A stretch of 8,130 nt of DNA. Source: CAYLZN01 sp964387935 (lineage in GTDB: Bacteria > Acidobacteriota > Vicinamibacteria > Vicinamibacterales > JAFNAJ01). Both the position numbers and the translations under genes were made by a program. The stretch is from the NCBI GenBank assembly GCA_964387935.1, contig CAYLZN010000269.1, positions 1 to 8,130 on the forward strand, in the 5' to 3' direction. Shown here piece by piece: positions 1-7,874 of the stretch (positions are counted from its first letter, which is position 1; every line of letters starts with the position of its first letter). The notes beneath the pieces were generated by a model. The model made no database searches. It saw only the letters and a program-made list of their open reading frames with translations, and was not told the origin of the DNA.

Positions 1-1
1 G

Positions 2-583
2 CAGTCGGCGCTGGATCTCGCCAACGCGATCCTCGCCCGGGCCGGGGGCCTCGTGGGGCTCACCCGCGCCTACGAGGACCAGTTGCGCCAGTTGCCGGGT
101 GTCGGACCGGCTCGAGTGGCGCAGATCTGTGCGGCGGTCGAGCTCGGTCGCCGCACGCTGCTGCCGCGGGAGGACAAGCTGCGCTTCGCCAGCCCGAGGG
201 AGATCGCGGCCTACCTCCTGCCGCAATTCGGCGCGCGCCGCGTGGAACAGTGCGGAACCCTGCTGGTGGACCGACGTGGCGGGCTGATCAAGGTCTCGCT
301 GCTGACGGTGGGGAGCGCCGACGCCAGCCTGGTCCCGCCGGCGGAGATCCTCCGCGAGGCCCTCGTGGCCGCGGCGGCCGGATTCGTGCTGTTTCACAAC
401 CACCCGTCCGGAGATCCCACGCCGAGCGACGAGGACAGGCACCTGACGACGCGGATGGCCACCGCCGCGGAGTTGATCGGCGTGACCCTGCTCGATCACC
501 TGATCCTGGCCGACGCGCGGTACTTCAGCTTCCGGGAAATGGGATACTTGCGCGACTGGGGCCCGTTCAGGCCCGAAAGGTAG
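2..583 (+). CDS. radC: RadC family JAB/MPN-domain protein, 5'-truncated by window edge
   Basis: The reading frame is open from the first bases, so the true start lies upstream. A GTG at 53 is in frame but internal, because the residues before it (LDLANAILARAGGLVGL) fit the RadC N-terminal domain. About 193 residues are visible against roughly 220-230 in the family, so some 30 are missing. Seen in order are a helix-hairpin-helix-like segment (LPGVGPARVAQICAAVELGRR, about 92-157), then the MPN/JAB domain with the RadC signature HNHPSGDPTPSDED (395-436). That signature supplies the JAMM-type metal ligands: two His and a downstream Asp, with a Glu earlier in EILREAL. The family name comes from an old E. 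coli radiation phenotype that was later attributed to another gene. The biochemical role of RadC is not settled, and a metal-dependent hydrolase or nuclease activity is inferred from the fold only. The larC start follows 4 nt after the stop, which suggests co-transcription. The family assignment is secure and the function is not. Confidence 0.95.
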   Translation, partial: QSALDLANAILARAGGLVGLTRAYEDQLRQLPGVGPARVAQICAAVELGRRTLLPREDKLRFASPREIAAYLLPQFGARRVEQCGTLLVDRRGGLIKVSLLTVGSADASLVPPAEILREALVAAAAGFVLFHNHPSGDPTPSDEDRHLTTRMATAAELIGVTLLDHLILADARYFSFREMGYLRDWGPFRPER

Positions 584-587
584 GGTC

Positions 588-1868
588 GTGGTCCGTCTGC
601 TCTATCTCGACTGCTTCTCCGGGGCCTCTGGCGACATGCTGATTGCCGCCTGCCTCGACGCCGGCCTTCCGCTCGCCGCACTCCGGGAGGCGCTCGGCGG
701 GCTCGCCCTCGAAGGGGTCCGGCTCGAATCGCAGCGCGTGGCGCGTGCTGGCATCCAGGGGACGGCGTTCCGGGTCCTCGACGAGTCGGGAACCGCGGTG
801 GACGCACCGCCCGACGGGCGCGCGCACCACCACGGTCACCCCCACACGCACCGTCACCTCGCAGACATCCTCTCCCTGCTCGAACGCACCCGGCTCTCGA
901 CAGGCGCGAAGGTCAGGGCCGAGGCGCTCTTTCGGAGGCTCGCAGAGGCGGAAGCGGCCGTGCACGGGATCCCGGTGGAGCGCGTGCACTTCCACGAAGT
1001 CGGGGCCCTCGACTCGATCGTCGACGTCGTCGGCGGCGTGTTCGCGCTCGAGTGGTTTGGCGCCGACCGGATCATCGCGTCGCCGCTGAACACGGGCAGC
1101 GGCACCGTCCGCTGCGCGCACGGCCTCATGCCCGTGCCGGCCCCGGCCACAGCCCGGCTCGTGGCCGGCGTGCCGGTCTACGCGGAAGGGCCGCAGGTCG
1201 AACTGCTGACCCCGACGGGCGCACTGCTGGTCACGGGCCACGCCGCGGCGTATGGACCGTTGCCGGCCATCCAGATCGACCGTATCGGGTACGGCGCAGG
1301 CTCCCGTGAGCTGCCGGATCGGCCGAACCTCCTTCGACTCGTCGTCGGGACCACGCCCGAGGCGGCTTCCGACGCCGTGGGTGACGGCCCCGACGGCGTG
1401 TCGCACGAGCGCCTGCTGGTGCTCGAGTGCGAACTCGACGACCTCAATCCGCAGGTGTTCGGTGTGCTCATGACGCGGCTGCTCGACGCCGGGGCACGCG
1501 ACGTCTACTACACCCCGGTGCAGATGAAGAAGGGCCGGCCGGGCACGCTCGTCACCGTGCTGGCGGCACCGAACCAGCGCGAGGACCTGCTCGACCTGCT
1601 CTTTGCCGAGACGACCACCCTCGGGGTCCGAATTCAGGAGGCGGTGCGCGAGGTGCTGGCGCGGGAATCCGTGGAGGTGGCGACCTCGCTCGGCCCCGTG
1701 CGCATCAAGCTCGGACGCCGAGGCGGCCGCCTGGTCAACGCCTCGCCGGAGTTCGAGGACTGCGCCCGGCTGGCGCACGCGCACGGCGTGCCGGTCAAGG
1801 AGGTCCTCGCCGAGGCCCTGCAGGCCTGGCGCGGCGGGGGCGGCCCCAGGGCTCGTGAGTTACCATGA
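588..1868 (+). CDS. larC: LarC, nickel insertion protein for the nickel-pincer nucleotide cofactor
   Basis: LarC is a CTP-dependent cyclometallase that inserts nickel into the pyridinium dithiocarboxylate precursor of the nickel-pincer cofactor, used by lactate racemase LarA and its homologs. The 426-residue protein starts at GTG 588, with a GAAAGG ribosome site 7 nt upstream. Visible landmarks are the N-terminal LYLDCFSGASGDM (5-17), a His-rich loop with His at 80, 81, 82, 84, 86, 88 and 90 (825-857), RVHFHEVGALDSIVDVVGG (132-150), and LTPTGALL (207-214). The C-terminal half has LECELDDLNPQVFG (279-292) and the conserved QMKKGRPGT (312-320). In Lactobacillus plantarum larC is split in two frames and joined by programmed frameshifting. 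Here both halves are in one uninterrupted frame, joined around residues 255-275, as in many genomes. No larA, larB or larE is in the window. The gene lies between radC (4 nt) and metG (7 nt), so it is probably expressed with them. Confidence 0.95.
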   Translation: MVRLLYLDCFSGASGDMLIAACLDAGLPLAALREALGGLALEGVRLESQRVARAGIQGTAFRVLDESGTAVDAPPDGRAHHHGHPHTHRHLADILSLLERTRLSTGAKVRAEALFRRLAEAEAAVHGIPVERVHFHEVGALDSIVDVVGGVFALEWFGADRIIASPLNTGSGTVRCAHGLMPVPAPATARLVAGVPVYAEGPQVELLTPTGALLVTGHAAAYGPLPAIQIDRIGYGAGSRELPDRPNLLRLVVGTTPEAASDAVGDGPDGVSHERLLVLECELDDLNPQVFGVLMTRLLDAGARDVYYTPVQMKKGRPGTLVTVLAAPNQREDLLDLLFAETTTLGVRIQEAVREVLARESVEVATSLGPVRIKLGRRGGRLVNASPEFEDCARLAHAHGVPVKEVLAEALQAWRGGGGPRARELP

Positions 1869-1875
1869 CCCCAGC

Positions 1876-3861
1876 ATGCGCTTCTTCCTGACGACCGCGA
1901 TCGACTACGTCAACAGCCGCCCGCACCTGGGGACCGCGTACGAGAAGATCACGGCCGACGTGATTGCCCGCTACAAGCGTCACTGCGGGATCGACACCCA
2001 TTTCCTGATGGGCAACGACGAGCACTCGCAGAACGTCTACAAGCGGGCCAGGGAACTGGGCCTCGAACCGCTCGCGTACTGCGACCAGATGGAGCAGGTC
2101 TTCCGCGACGTCTGGGCGCGCCTCGAGGTGTCGTTCGACGACTTCATCCGCACCACGGCCCCGCGGCACAAGGCCGGCGTCCAGTGGCTCGTCCAGCGCT
2201 GCCACGAGGCCGGCGATGTGCGCGAAGGCGAGTACGAGGGCTGGTTCTGCGTGTCGTGCGAGGCCTTCAAGCAGGAGAAGGACCTGGTGGACGGCCTGTG
2301 CCCCGTCCATCTCACCAGGCCGGACTGGATCCGGGAGAAGAACCACTTCTTCCAGCTCTCCAAGTACCGCGATCGCCTCCTGGCTCATTTCGCCGCCCAC
2401 CCCAAGTTCCTGCAGCCGGACATCCGTCGGAACGAGATCGTCCGTCTCCTGGAAGGTGGCCTGGACGACATCTCGATCAGCCGGGCCGGACAGCCCTGGG
2501 GCATCCCGCTGCCGATCGACCCGCAGAGCGTCGTCTACGTCTGGTTCGACGCGCTGATCAACTACGCGTCTGCCGTCGGCCTGGGGACCGACCCTCAGGA
2601 GTTCAGTCGCTGGTGGCCGGCGGACCTGCACGTCATCGGCAAGGACATCACCCGGTTTCACTGCGTGATCTGGCCCGCGATGCTGATGAGCGCCGGGCTG
2701 CCGCTGCCGCGCCAGGTGTTCGGGCACGGCTTCGTGCACTTCAAAGGCCAGAAGATGAGCAAGTCGCTGGGCACGGTGGTGGATCCCCTCGAGGCCGTCG
2801 AGCGCCTCGGCGCCGATCCGCTTCGCCTGTACCTGGTCAAGGAGATCCCGTACGGCGGCGATGGCGATTTCTCGTGGGAGCGGTTCGAGGAACGCTACAA
2901 CGTCGACCTGGCCAACAACCTCGGCAACCTCGTCAGCCGCGTGTCGACGATGGCTGAGAAGTATCGCGGGGGACATCTGGCGCCGTCCGCGGCAGGGCCC
3001 GGGCGGCTGGCCACAGTGGCCTCGGACGCGGTGGGTGCCTATCGCGAGGCCATGGACCGGTTCGCCCTGCACGAGGGCGCGGCCGCGGCCTTCCGACTCA
3101 TCGACGCGACCAACGAGTTCATCGCCGAGTCGGAGCCGTGGGTCGTGGCACGACAGGACGCGCAGGCCGAGCGGCTCTCGCAGATCCTCTTCGATTCGGC
3201 CGAGGCGGTCCGCATCGCCGCGGTGCTGCTGCTGCCGGTCATGCCCGCGAGCTGCACGGAGATCCTGCGGCGCGTGGGCCAGCCCGGTGCCGCCGCCGAC
3301 ATCCGGTTCGACGCAGACGCGCTCTGGAAGTCCACACTCGTTCGCACCGTGGAGCGAGGCCCGTCGATCTGGCCACGGCTGGAGGACGCGCCCGGCGCGC
3401 CCGCCGTGGTCACTGCACCGCGCAAGGAGCCCATCGTGAACCCATCCGAACCGTCCGTTCTCCCGGCGCCCGACGCGCCGCCCGCAGCACCTGTCGCCGC
3501 GGCGACCGTCGCCTCGCCGGCTCCGGCCGCCGACACGCGGCTCTCCATCGACGAGTTCATGCGTATCGATCTGCGCACGGCGGTGGTGGCGGCGGCGGAA
3601 CGCGTGCCGAAGTCGAAGAAGCTGCTGAAGCTCCAGGTGGACCTCGGGACCGAGCAGCGCACGCTCGTCGCGGGAATCGCCGAGGCCTACGAGCCCGAAG
3701 CGCTGGTCGGCCGCACGGTGGTGGTCGTCACGAATCTCAAGCCCGCCACTCTCATGGGCATCGAGTCGAACGGCATGGTGCTTGCCGCCAGTCCCGAGGG
3801 CGGCAAGCCGGAGCTCGTGGCGTTCGTCACGCCGCCGCCGCCCGGCTCCCGCGTCCGATGA
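1876..3861 (+). CDS. metG: Methionyl-tRNA synthetase with C-terminal tRNA-binding domain
   Basis: Class I aminoacyl-tRNA synthetase charging tRNA-Met in the cytoplasm. I chose ATG 1876 (661 aa, MRFFLTTAIDYVN) because MetRS proteins begin almost directly with this beta strand. The frame is open much further upstream, but that stretch lies inside larC. GTG 1855 is the nearest alternative start. The HIGH-motif position reads HLGT (17-20) and the usual GTDEHG reads GNDEHS (46-51). The zinc knuckle is C125, C128, C142 and H145, the single-zinc arrangement of Thermus-type enzymes. WGIPLP is at 208-213, YVWFDALINY at 221-230 and KMSKS at 293-297. The anticodon-binding helical domain covers about 340-505. 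A Pro/Ala-rich linker (about 508-556) leads to a Trbp111/EMAP-type OB-fold (557-661, with VAGI and NLKPATLMGIESNGM). The upstream ribosome site is weak, so coupling to larC translation or a leaderless start is possible. The stop overlaps the tatD start. Confidence 0.97.
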   Translation: MRFFLTTAIDYVNSRPHLGTAYEKITADVIARYKRHCGIDTHFLMGNDEHSQNVYKRARELGLEPLAYCDQMEQVFRDVWARLEVSFDDFIRTTAPRHKAGVQWLVQRCHEAGDVREGEYEGWFCVSCEAFKQEKDLVDGLCPVHLTRPDWIREKNHFFQLSKYRDRLLAHFAAHPKFLQPDIRRNEIVRLLEGGLDDISISRAGQPWGIPLPIDPQSVVYVWFDALINYASAVGLGTDPQEFSRWWPADLHVIGKDITRFHCVIWPAMLMSAGLPLPRQVFGHGFVHFKGQKMSKSLGTVVDPLEAVERLGADPLRLYLVKEIPYGGDGDFSWERFEERYNVDLANNLGNLVSRVSTMAEKYRGGHLAPSAAGPGRLATVASDAVGAYREAMDRFALHEGAAAAFRLIDATNEFIAESEPWVVARQDAQAERLSQILFDSAEAVRIAAVLLLPVMPASCTEILRRVGQPGAAADIRFDADALWKSTLVRTVERGPSIWPRLEDAPGAPAVVTAPRKEPIVNPSEPSVLPAPDAPPAAPVAAATVASPAPAADTRLSIDEFMRIDLRTAVVAAAERVPKSKKLLKLQVDLGTEQRTLVAGIAEAYEPEALVGRTVVVVTNLKPATLMGIESNGMVLAASPEGGKPELVAFVTPPPPGSRVR

Positions 3862-4637
3862 TCGACTCGCACTGCCACCTCGCCGACGATGCGTTCGTGC
3901 CGGACCTCGAGGCGACGGTGGCGCGGGCCGTGGCGGCCGGTGTCACCGGCGCGCTGTGCATCGTGGACGCGGCCAACCCCGTGGAGCGCTCGCGCGCGGC
4001 CGCGCTCGAGGGCCTGTGGGAGGCGGTCCGCTTCGGCGTGGGGATTCACCCCCACCAGGCGGGGCAGTGGGCCGGCCGGACCGACGCGGCGCTCGACACG
4101 GTCCGCGCGGCCCTGGCCGAACGGCCCGCCGCGCGGGCCGTCGGTGAAACGGGGCTCGACTTTCACTACGATTTCGCGCCCCGCGACGTCCAGGAGGCGC
4201 TGTTCGCCGCGCAGGTGGCCCTGGCGCTCGAGCGGGACCTGCCGGTTGTCGTCCATGCACGCGAGGCCGATGATGCGGCCCTGGCGGTGCTGAGAGAGGC
4301 CGGGCAGGGCCGGGTCCGTGGCGTGATGCACTGCTTCACCGGCGACCTCGCGTTCGCGCGGCGCGCGCTCGACCTCGGGTTGCACATCTCGCTGGCCGGC
4401 ATCGTCACCTTTCCGAAGGCGGACGCGCTGCGGGAGGTGGCGCGCTTCGTGCCGGCGGACCGGCTGCTGGCGGAAACCGACAGTCCCTATCTGGCGCCCG
4501 TGCCGCACCGCGGGAACCGGAACGAGCCGGCCTGGGTCACAACAGTGGTCGCGCGTCTCGCGGACGCGCGAGGGCTGGCGGCGCCGGAGCTGACGGCGCA
4601 GATGACGGACAACTACCGCCGGCTCTTCAGGCCCTGA
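3858..4637 (+). CDS. tatD: TatD family metal-dependent hydrolase / DNase
   Basis: A 259-residue TIM-barrel hydrolase of the amidohydrolase superfamily, the usual length for TatD. Family members are Mg-dependent 3'-5' exonucleases acting on DNA (E. coli TatD) or related phosphoesterases. The exact substrate here cannot be told from sequence, and the paralogs YcfH and YjjV are hard to separate from TatD. Metal-ligand motifs are all present: DSHCHL with D3, H5 and H7; GIHPH with H64 and H66; GETGLD with E97; VVHARE with H133; MHCFTG with H158; ETDSPYLAP with D208. The distal PHRGNRNEP segment (216-224) is also typical. The start ATG 3858 overlaps the metG stop as ATGA, an arrangement that favours translational coupling. 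A metG-tatD pairing is common in many bacteria. The gene appears intact and is the last of the tight cluster, since an 83-bp gap follows. Confidence 0.95.
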   Translation: MIDSHCHLADDAFVPDLEATVARAVAAGVTGALCIVDAANPVERSRAAALEGLWEAVRFGVGIHPHQAGQWAGRTDAALDTVRAALAERPAARAVGETGLDFHYDFAPRDVQEALFAAQVALALERDLPVVVHAREADDAALAVLREAGQGRVRGVMHCFTGDLAFARRALDLGLHISLAGIVTFPKADALREVARFVPADRLLAETDSPYLAPVPHRGNRNEPAWVTTVVARLADARGLAAPELTAQMTDNYRRLFRP

Positions 4638-4667
4638 CCGTGGCTTTCCGTCAGGAACACCTTGATA

Positions 4668-4688
4668 GTCAACGGCTTGCGCGTTGAC
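4668..4688. promoter_or_regulatory. Perfect 7-bp inverted repeat overlapping a TTGACA box (possible operator/promoter)
   Basis: In the 83-bp gap between tatD and the polyprenyl synthase, GTCAACG (4668-4674) and CGTTGAC (4682-4688) are exact reverse complements separated by 7 nt. The right arm overlaps TTGACA (4684-4689), a perfect match to the bacterial -35 consensus. No good -10 lies 16-18 nt downstream: TGAGAT at 4707-4712 matches only 3 of 6, and TATGTT at 4702-4707 matches 4 of 6 but is too close at 12 nt. The arms also allow a short RNA hairpin, but no T-run follows, so an intrinsic terminator is unlikely. I infer a regulator-binding site controlling a promoter for the polyprenyl synthase and ligA. 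The arms are exact, but the function is a guess. Confidence 0.35.
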
Positions 4689-4720
4689 ACCCGTCACGTC
4701 CTATGTTGAGATGAACGCCC

Positions 4721-5725
<1,005 letters not shown>

Positions 5726-5747
5726 CCGGGCCCGCATCGCGCCGGCC

Positions 5748-5752
5748 GGAGG
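5748..5752 (+). promoter_or_regulatory. Strong ribosome binding site of ligA
   Basis: GGAGG lies 7 nt before GTG 5760 and fixes that start, since no other candidate in this short gap has a comparable site. It is flanked by GGCC on both sides (5744-5747 and 5751-5754), giving a small 4-bp G/C dyad with a GGA loop that could partly mask the site. In such GC-rich DNA this may be chance. Confidence 0.7.
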
Positions 5753-5759
5753 CCCTGCC

Positions 5760-7814
5760 GTGTCGATCCAGGCCAGAATCGACGAACTCCGGGATCGGAT
5801 CCGCCTGCACGAGGAGCGCTACTACGTTCTCAACGATCCCCTGATCTCGGATGAGGCGTTCGACCGGCTCGTGCACGAACTCGAGGCCCTGGAGCGGGCC
5901 CATCCGGACCTCGTGACGCCCGACTCGCCGACGCAGCGCGTCGGCGGACGCCCCGTCGAGGGGTTCGACACCGTCACGCACGCCCAGCCGATGCTGAGCC
6001 TCGACAACGCGTACGACCCGGAGGAGCTTCGCGCCTTCGACGAGCGCGTCCGCAAGGGGCTGCAGACGAGCGGCCCGGTCTCCTACGTGGCCGAACTGAA
6101 GATCGACGGGCTCAGCATCTCGCTCACCTACGAGCGAGGGCTGTTCGAGCGCGGAGTGACGCGGGGCGACGGCGCGCGCGGTGAGGACGTTTCGTCCAAC
6201 GTGCGCACGATCCGGCACATCCCGCTCCGGCTGCGCGGGGCCCCCGCCGGACGATTCGAAGTGCGCGGCGAGATCTACCTGCCCCGCGCCGTCTTCGAGC
6301 GCACGAATCGCGAGCGCGAGGACGCCGGCGAGCCGGTGTTCGCCAACCCCCGGAACGCGGCGGCGGGCACGCTGCGCAACCTGGATCCGGCGGCCGTGGC
6401 GAAGCGGCGGCTCGGCGCGTTCGTCTACCAGTTCGTGCCGGTGAGCCCGGATGCCCCATCGGAGCTGGGCACGCAGGCGAGGGTGCTGGCCCAGTTGCGG
6501 GAGTGGGGCCTGCCCGTCGAACCGCACTGGGAGCGCTGCGCCGACATCGACGCGGTCATCGCCTACTGCACGCGCTGGGGGGACGCGCGGCACGACCTCG
6601 ACTTCGAGACCGACGGCGTGGTCGTGAAGGTGGACGATCTCACGCTGCGCGAGCGTCTCGGCGCCACCGCGAAGTTCCCGCGATGGGCGACCGCGTTCAA
6701 GTTCCCGGCCCAGCAGGCGACGACACGGTTGCTGGCCATCGAAGTCAACGTGGGCCGCACGGGGGCGGTGACGCCGTTTGCCGTGCTCGAGCCCGTGCGC
6801 CTGGCCGGCTCGACGATCGCTCTCGCCACGCTGCACAACGAGCAGGAGGTCGCCCGCAAGGACATTCGCCCCGGAGATGTCGTCCTCATCGAGAAGGGGG
6901 GGGACGTCATCCCCAAGGTCGTCAAGCCCCTCGTCGAGGCGCGGCCCGCCGGTGAGGAGGCGCCGCGACCCTGGGCGATGCCCCGCACGTGTCCCGCCTG
7001 CGCCAGTGCCCTGCAGAAGCCCGACGAGGAGGTGGTCTGGCGATGCGAGAACCCCTCGTGCCCGGCGCGTATCCGGCGGGCCCTCGAACACTTCGCGTCG
7101 CGCCGGGCCATGAACATCGAGGGCTTGGGCGAGGCGCTCGTGGACGCGCTCGTCACGACGGGGCTGGTCCACGATTTTGCTGACCTGTACCTCCTGTCGA
7201 GTGACCAGCTCGCCGCGCTGGAACTGTCCGGCGGCAAGGAGGCCTCGCCCCGCCGCCTCGGTGAGAAGGTCGCGGCGAAGCTCGTGAAACAGATCGACCA
7301 GAGCCGTGGGGCCGAGCTGTGGCGCCTGCTCCACGGGCTCGGCATCCGCCATGTCGGTGAACGCGGCGCGCAGGCCCTGGCGCGTGTCTTCGGCGCCATG
7401 GATGTCTTGATGGACGCGGCGCCGGAGGCCTTGGAGGATGTGCCGGACGTCGGGCCGGTCGTCGCCGCGAGCGTGCGTCGCTTCTTCGACGAGCCGCGGA
7501 CGCGCGCGCTCGTCGAGAAGCTGCGGCACGCCGGAGTCCACCTGGGCGCGCCGTCGGAGACGACCACGAGCGCGGACGGCGGGCCGCTGCCCCTGGCGGG
7601 CCAGGTCGTCGTGCTGACGGGCGCCCTGTCGATGCCTCGAGACGAGGCACAGGCGGTCATCGAACGGCTGGGCGGCAAGGTGACCGCCGCGGTCAGCCGC
7701 AAGACCTCCTTCGTCGTGGCCGGCGCCGATGCCGGCAGCAAGCTGGCCAAGGCGCAGGCCCTGGGCATCGAGATCCTGGACGAGGCCGCGTTCCGGCGCC
7801 TCGTCGGCTTATAA
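5760..7814 (+). CDS. ligA: NAD-dependent DNA ligase LigA
   Basis: Seals 3'-OH/5'-phosphate nicks during replication and repair using NAD+. The 684 aa include every domain in order. Domain Ia, which binds the nicotinamide part, holds RYYVLNDPLISDEAFD (20-35). The adenylation domain has the nucleophile Lys114 in ELKIDG (112-117), FEVRGEIYLP (166-175), and FANPRNAAAGTLRNLDP (194-210). The OB domain has VNVGRTGAVTPFA (329-341) and EKGGDVIPKV (378-387). The four-Cys zinc finger is C411, C414, C429 and C434. Helix-hairpin-helix repeats run about 445-575 and include GLGIRHVGERGAQALA. The C-terminal BRCT domain is at about 608-684. The position that is Tyr35 in E. coli is Phe34 here, a substitution also known in mycobacterial enzymes as far as I recall. 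An 8-G tract (6896-6903) falls in the OB domain and the frame stays intact across it. The ligase is expected to be essential. It is likely co-transcribed with the upstream polyprenyl synthase. Confidence 0.97.
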   Translation: MSIQARIDELRDRIRLHEERYYVLNDPLISDEAFDRLVHELEALERAHPDLVTPDSPTQRVGGRPVEGFDTVTHAQPMLSLDNAYDPEELRAFDERVRKGLQTSGPVSYVAELKIDGLSISLTYERGLFERGVTRGDGARGEDVSSNVRTIRHIPLRLRGAPAGRFEVRGEIYLPRAVFERTNREREDAGEPVFANPRNAAAGTLRNLDPAAVAKRRLGAFVYQFVPVSPDAPSELGTQARVLAQLREWGLPVEPHWERCADIDAVIAYCTRWGDARHDLDFETDGVVVKVDDLTLRERLGATAKFPRWATAFKFPAQQATTRLLAIEVNVGRTGAVTPFAVLEPVRLAGSTIALATLHNEQEVARKDIRPGDVVLIEKGGDVIPKVVKPLVEARPAGEEAPRPWAMPRTCPACASALQKPDEEVVWRCENPSCPARIRRALEHFASRRAMNIEGLGEALVDALVTTGLVHDFADLYLLSSDQLAALELSGGKEASPRRLGEKVAAKLVKQIDQSRGAELWRLLHGLGIRHVGERGAQALARVFGAMDVLMDAAPEALEDVPDVGPVVAASVRRFFDEPRTRALVEKLRHAGVHLGAPSETTTSADGGPLPLAGQVVVLTGALSMPRDEAQAVIERLGGKVTAAVSRKTSFVVAGADAGSKLAKAQALGIEILDEAAFRRLVGL

Positions 7815-7815
7815 T
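7810..7815 (+). promoter_or_regulatory. Candidate -10 box TATAAT for the htrA-family gene
   Basis: A perfect TATAAT spans the last ligA codon (TTA), its TAA stop (7812-7814) and the next base. It stands out in DNA this GC-rich. It would place a start site near 7822, leaving about 50 nt of leader before ATG 7875. No convincing -35 is seen at 16-18 nt spacing (around 7786-7793 the bases are CCGCGTTC), and there is no TGn extension, so the promoter would be weak, activator-dependent or read by another sigma factor. Confidence 0.45.
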
Positions 7816-7863
7816 CGAAGGTAACGCGTCAGGCCTCCGTCAGTGACCCGCCTGCGGCGTCCC

Positions 7864-7870
7864 AAAGAGG
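7864..7870 (+). promoter_or_regulatory. Ribosome binding site of the htrA-family gene
   Basis: AAAGAGG ends 4 nt before ATG 7875. The frame between the ligA stop and this ATG contains no ATG, GTG or TTG, so this site and codon are the only reasonable start. Confidence 0.6.
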
Positions 7871-7874
7871 ATTC

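Noticed and set aside
825..857. His-rich stretch (7 His in 11 residues) in LarC, considered as a novel metal-binding insertion
   Set aside because: His-rich loops at this place are usual in LarC proteins, so it supports the annotation and is not a novelty.
567..1784. A 405-codon - strand frame opposite larC, and similar ones at 1795-3072, 3687-4697 and 4694-5737
   Set aside because: All are shadows of confident + strand genes with compositionally skewed translations and no conserved motifs.
1603..1875. 91-codon in-frame N-terminal extension of metG
   Set aside because: It lies fully inside larC in another frame, is Arg/Ser/Pro-rich, and MetRS proteins normally start right at the MRFFLTTAIDYVN-type strand.
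3397..3543. Pro/Ala-rich segment in MetRS, considered as a frameshift or foreign insertion
   Set aside because: It is in frame and links the catalytic/anticodon body to the OB-fold tRNA-binding domain, where variable linkers are normal.
4633..4655. Short stem CCTGAC / GTCAGG with an 11-nt loop at the tatD stop, considered as a terminator
   Set aside because: Only 6 bp, a long loop and no T-run after it. It is too weak to call a rho-independent terminator.
7812..7874. No in-frame stop between the ligA TAA and the htrA ATG, considered as a readthrough fusion
   Set aside because: The gap is only 20 codons in GC-rich DNA, so lack of a stop is unsurprising. The htrA-family gene has its own ribosome site and signal segment, which a fusion would bury.
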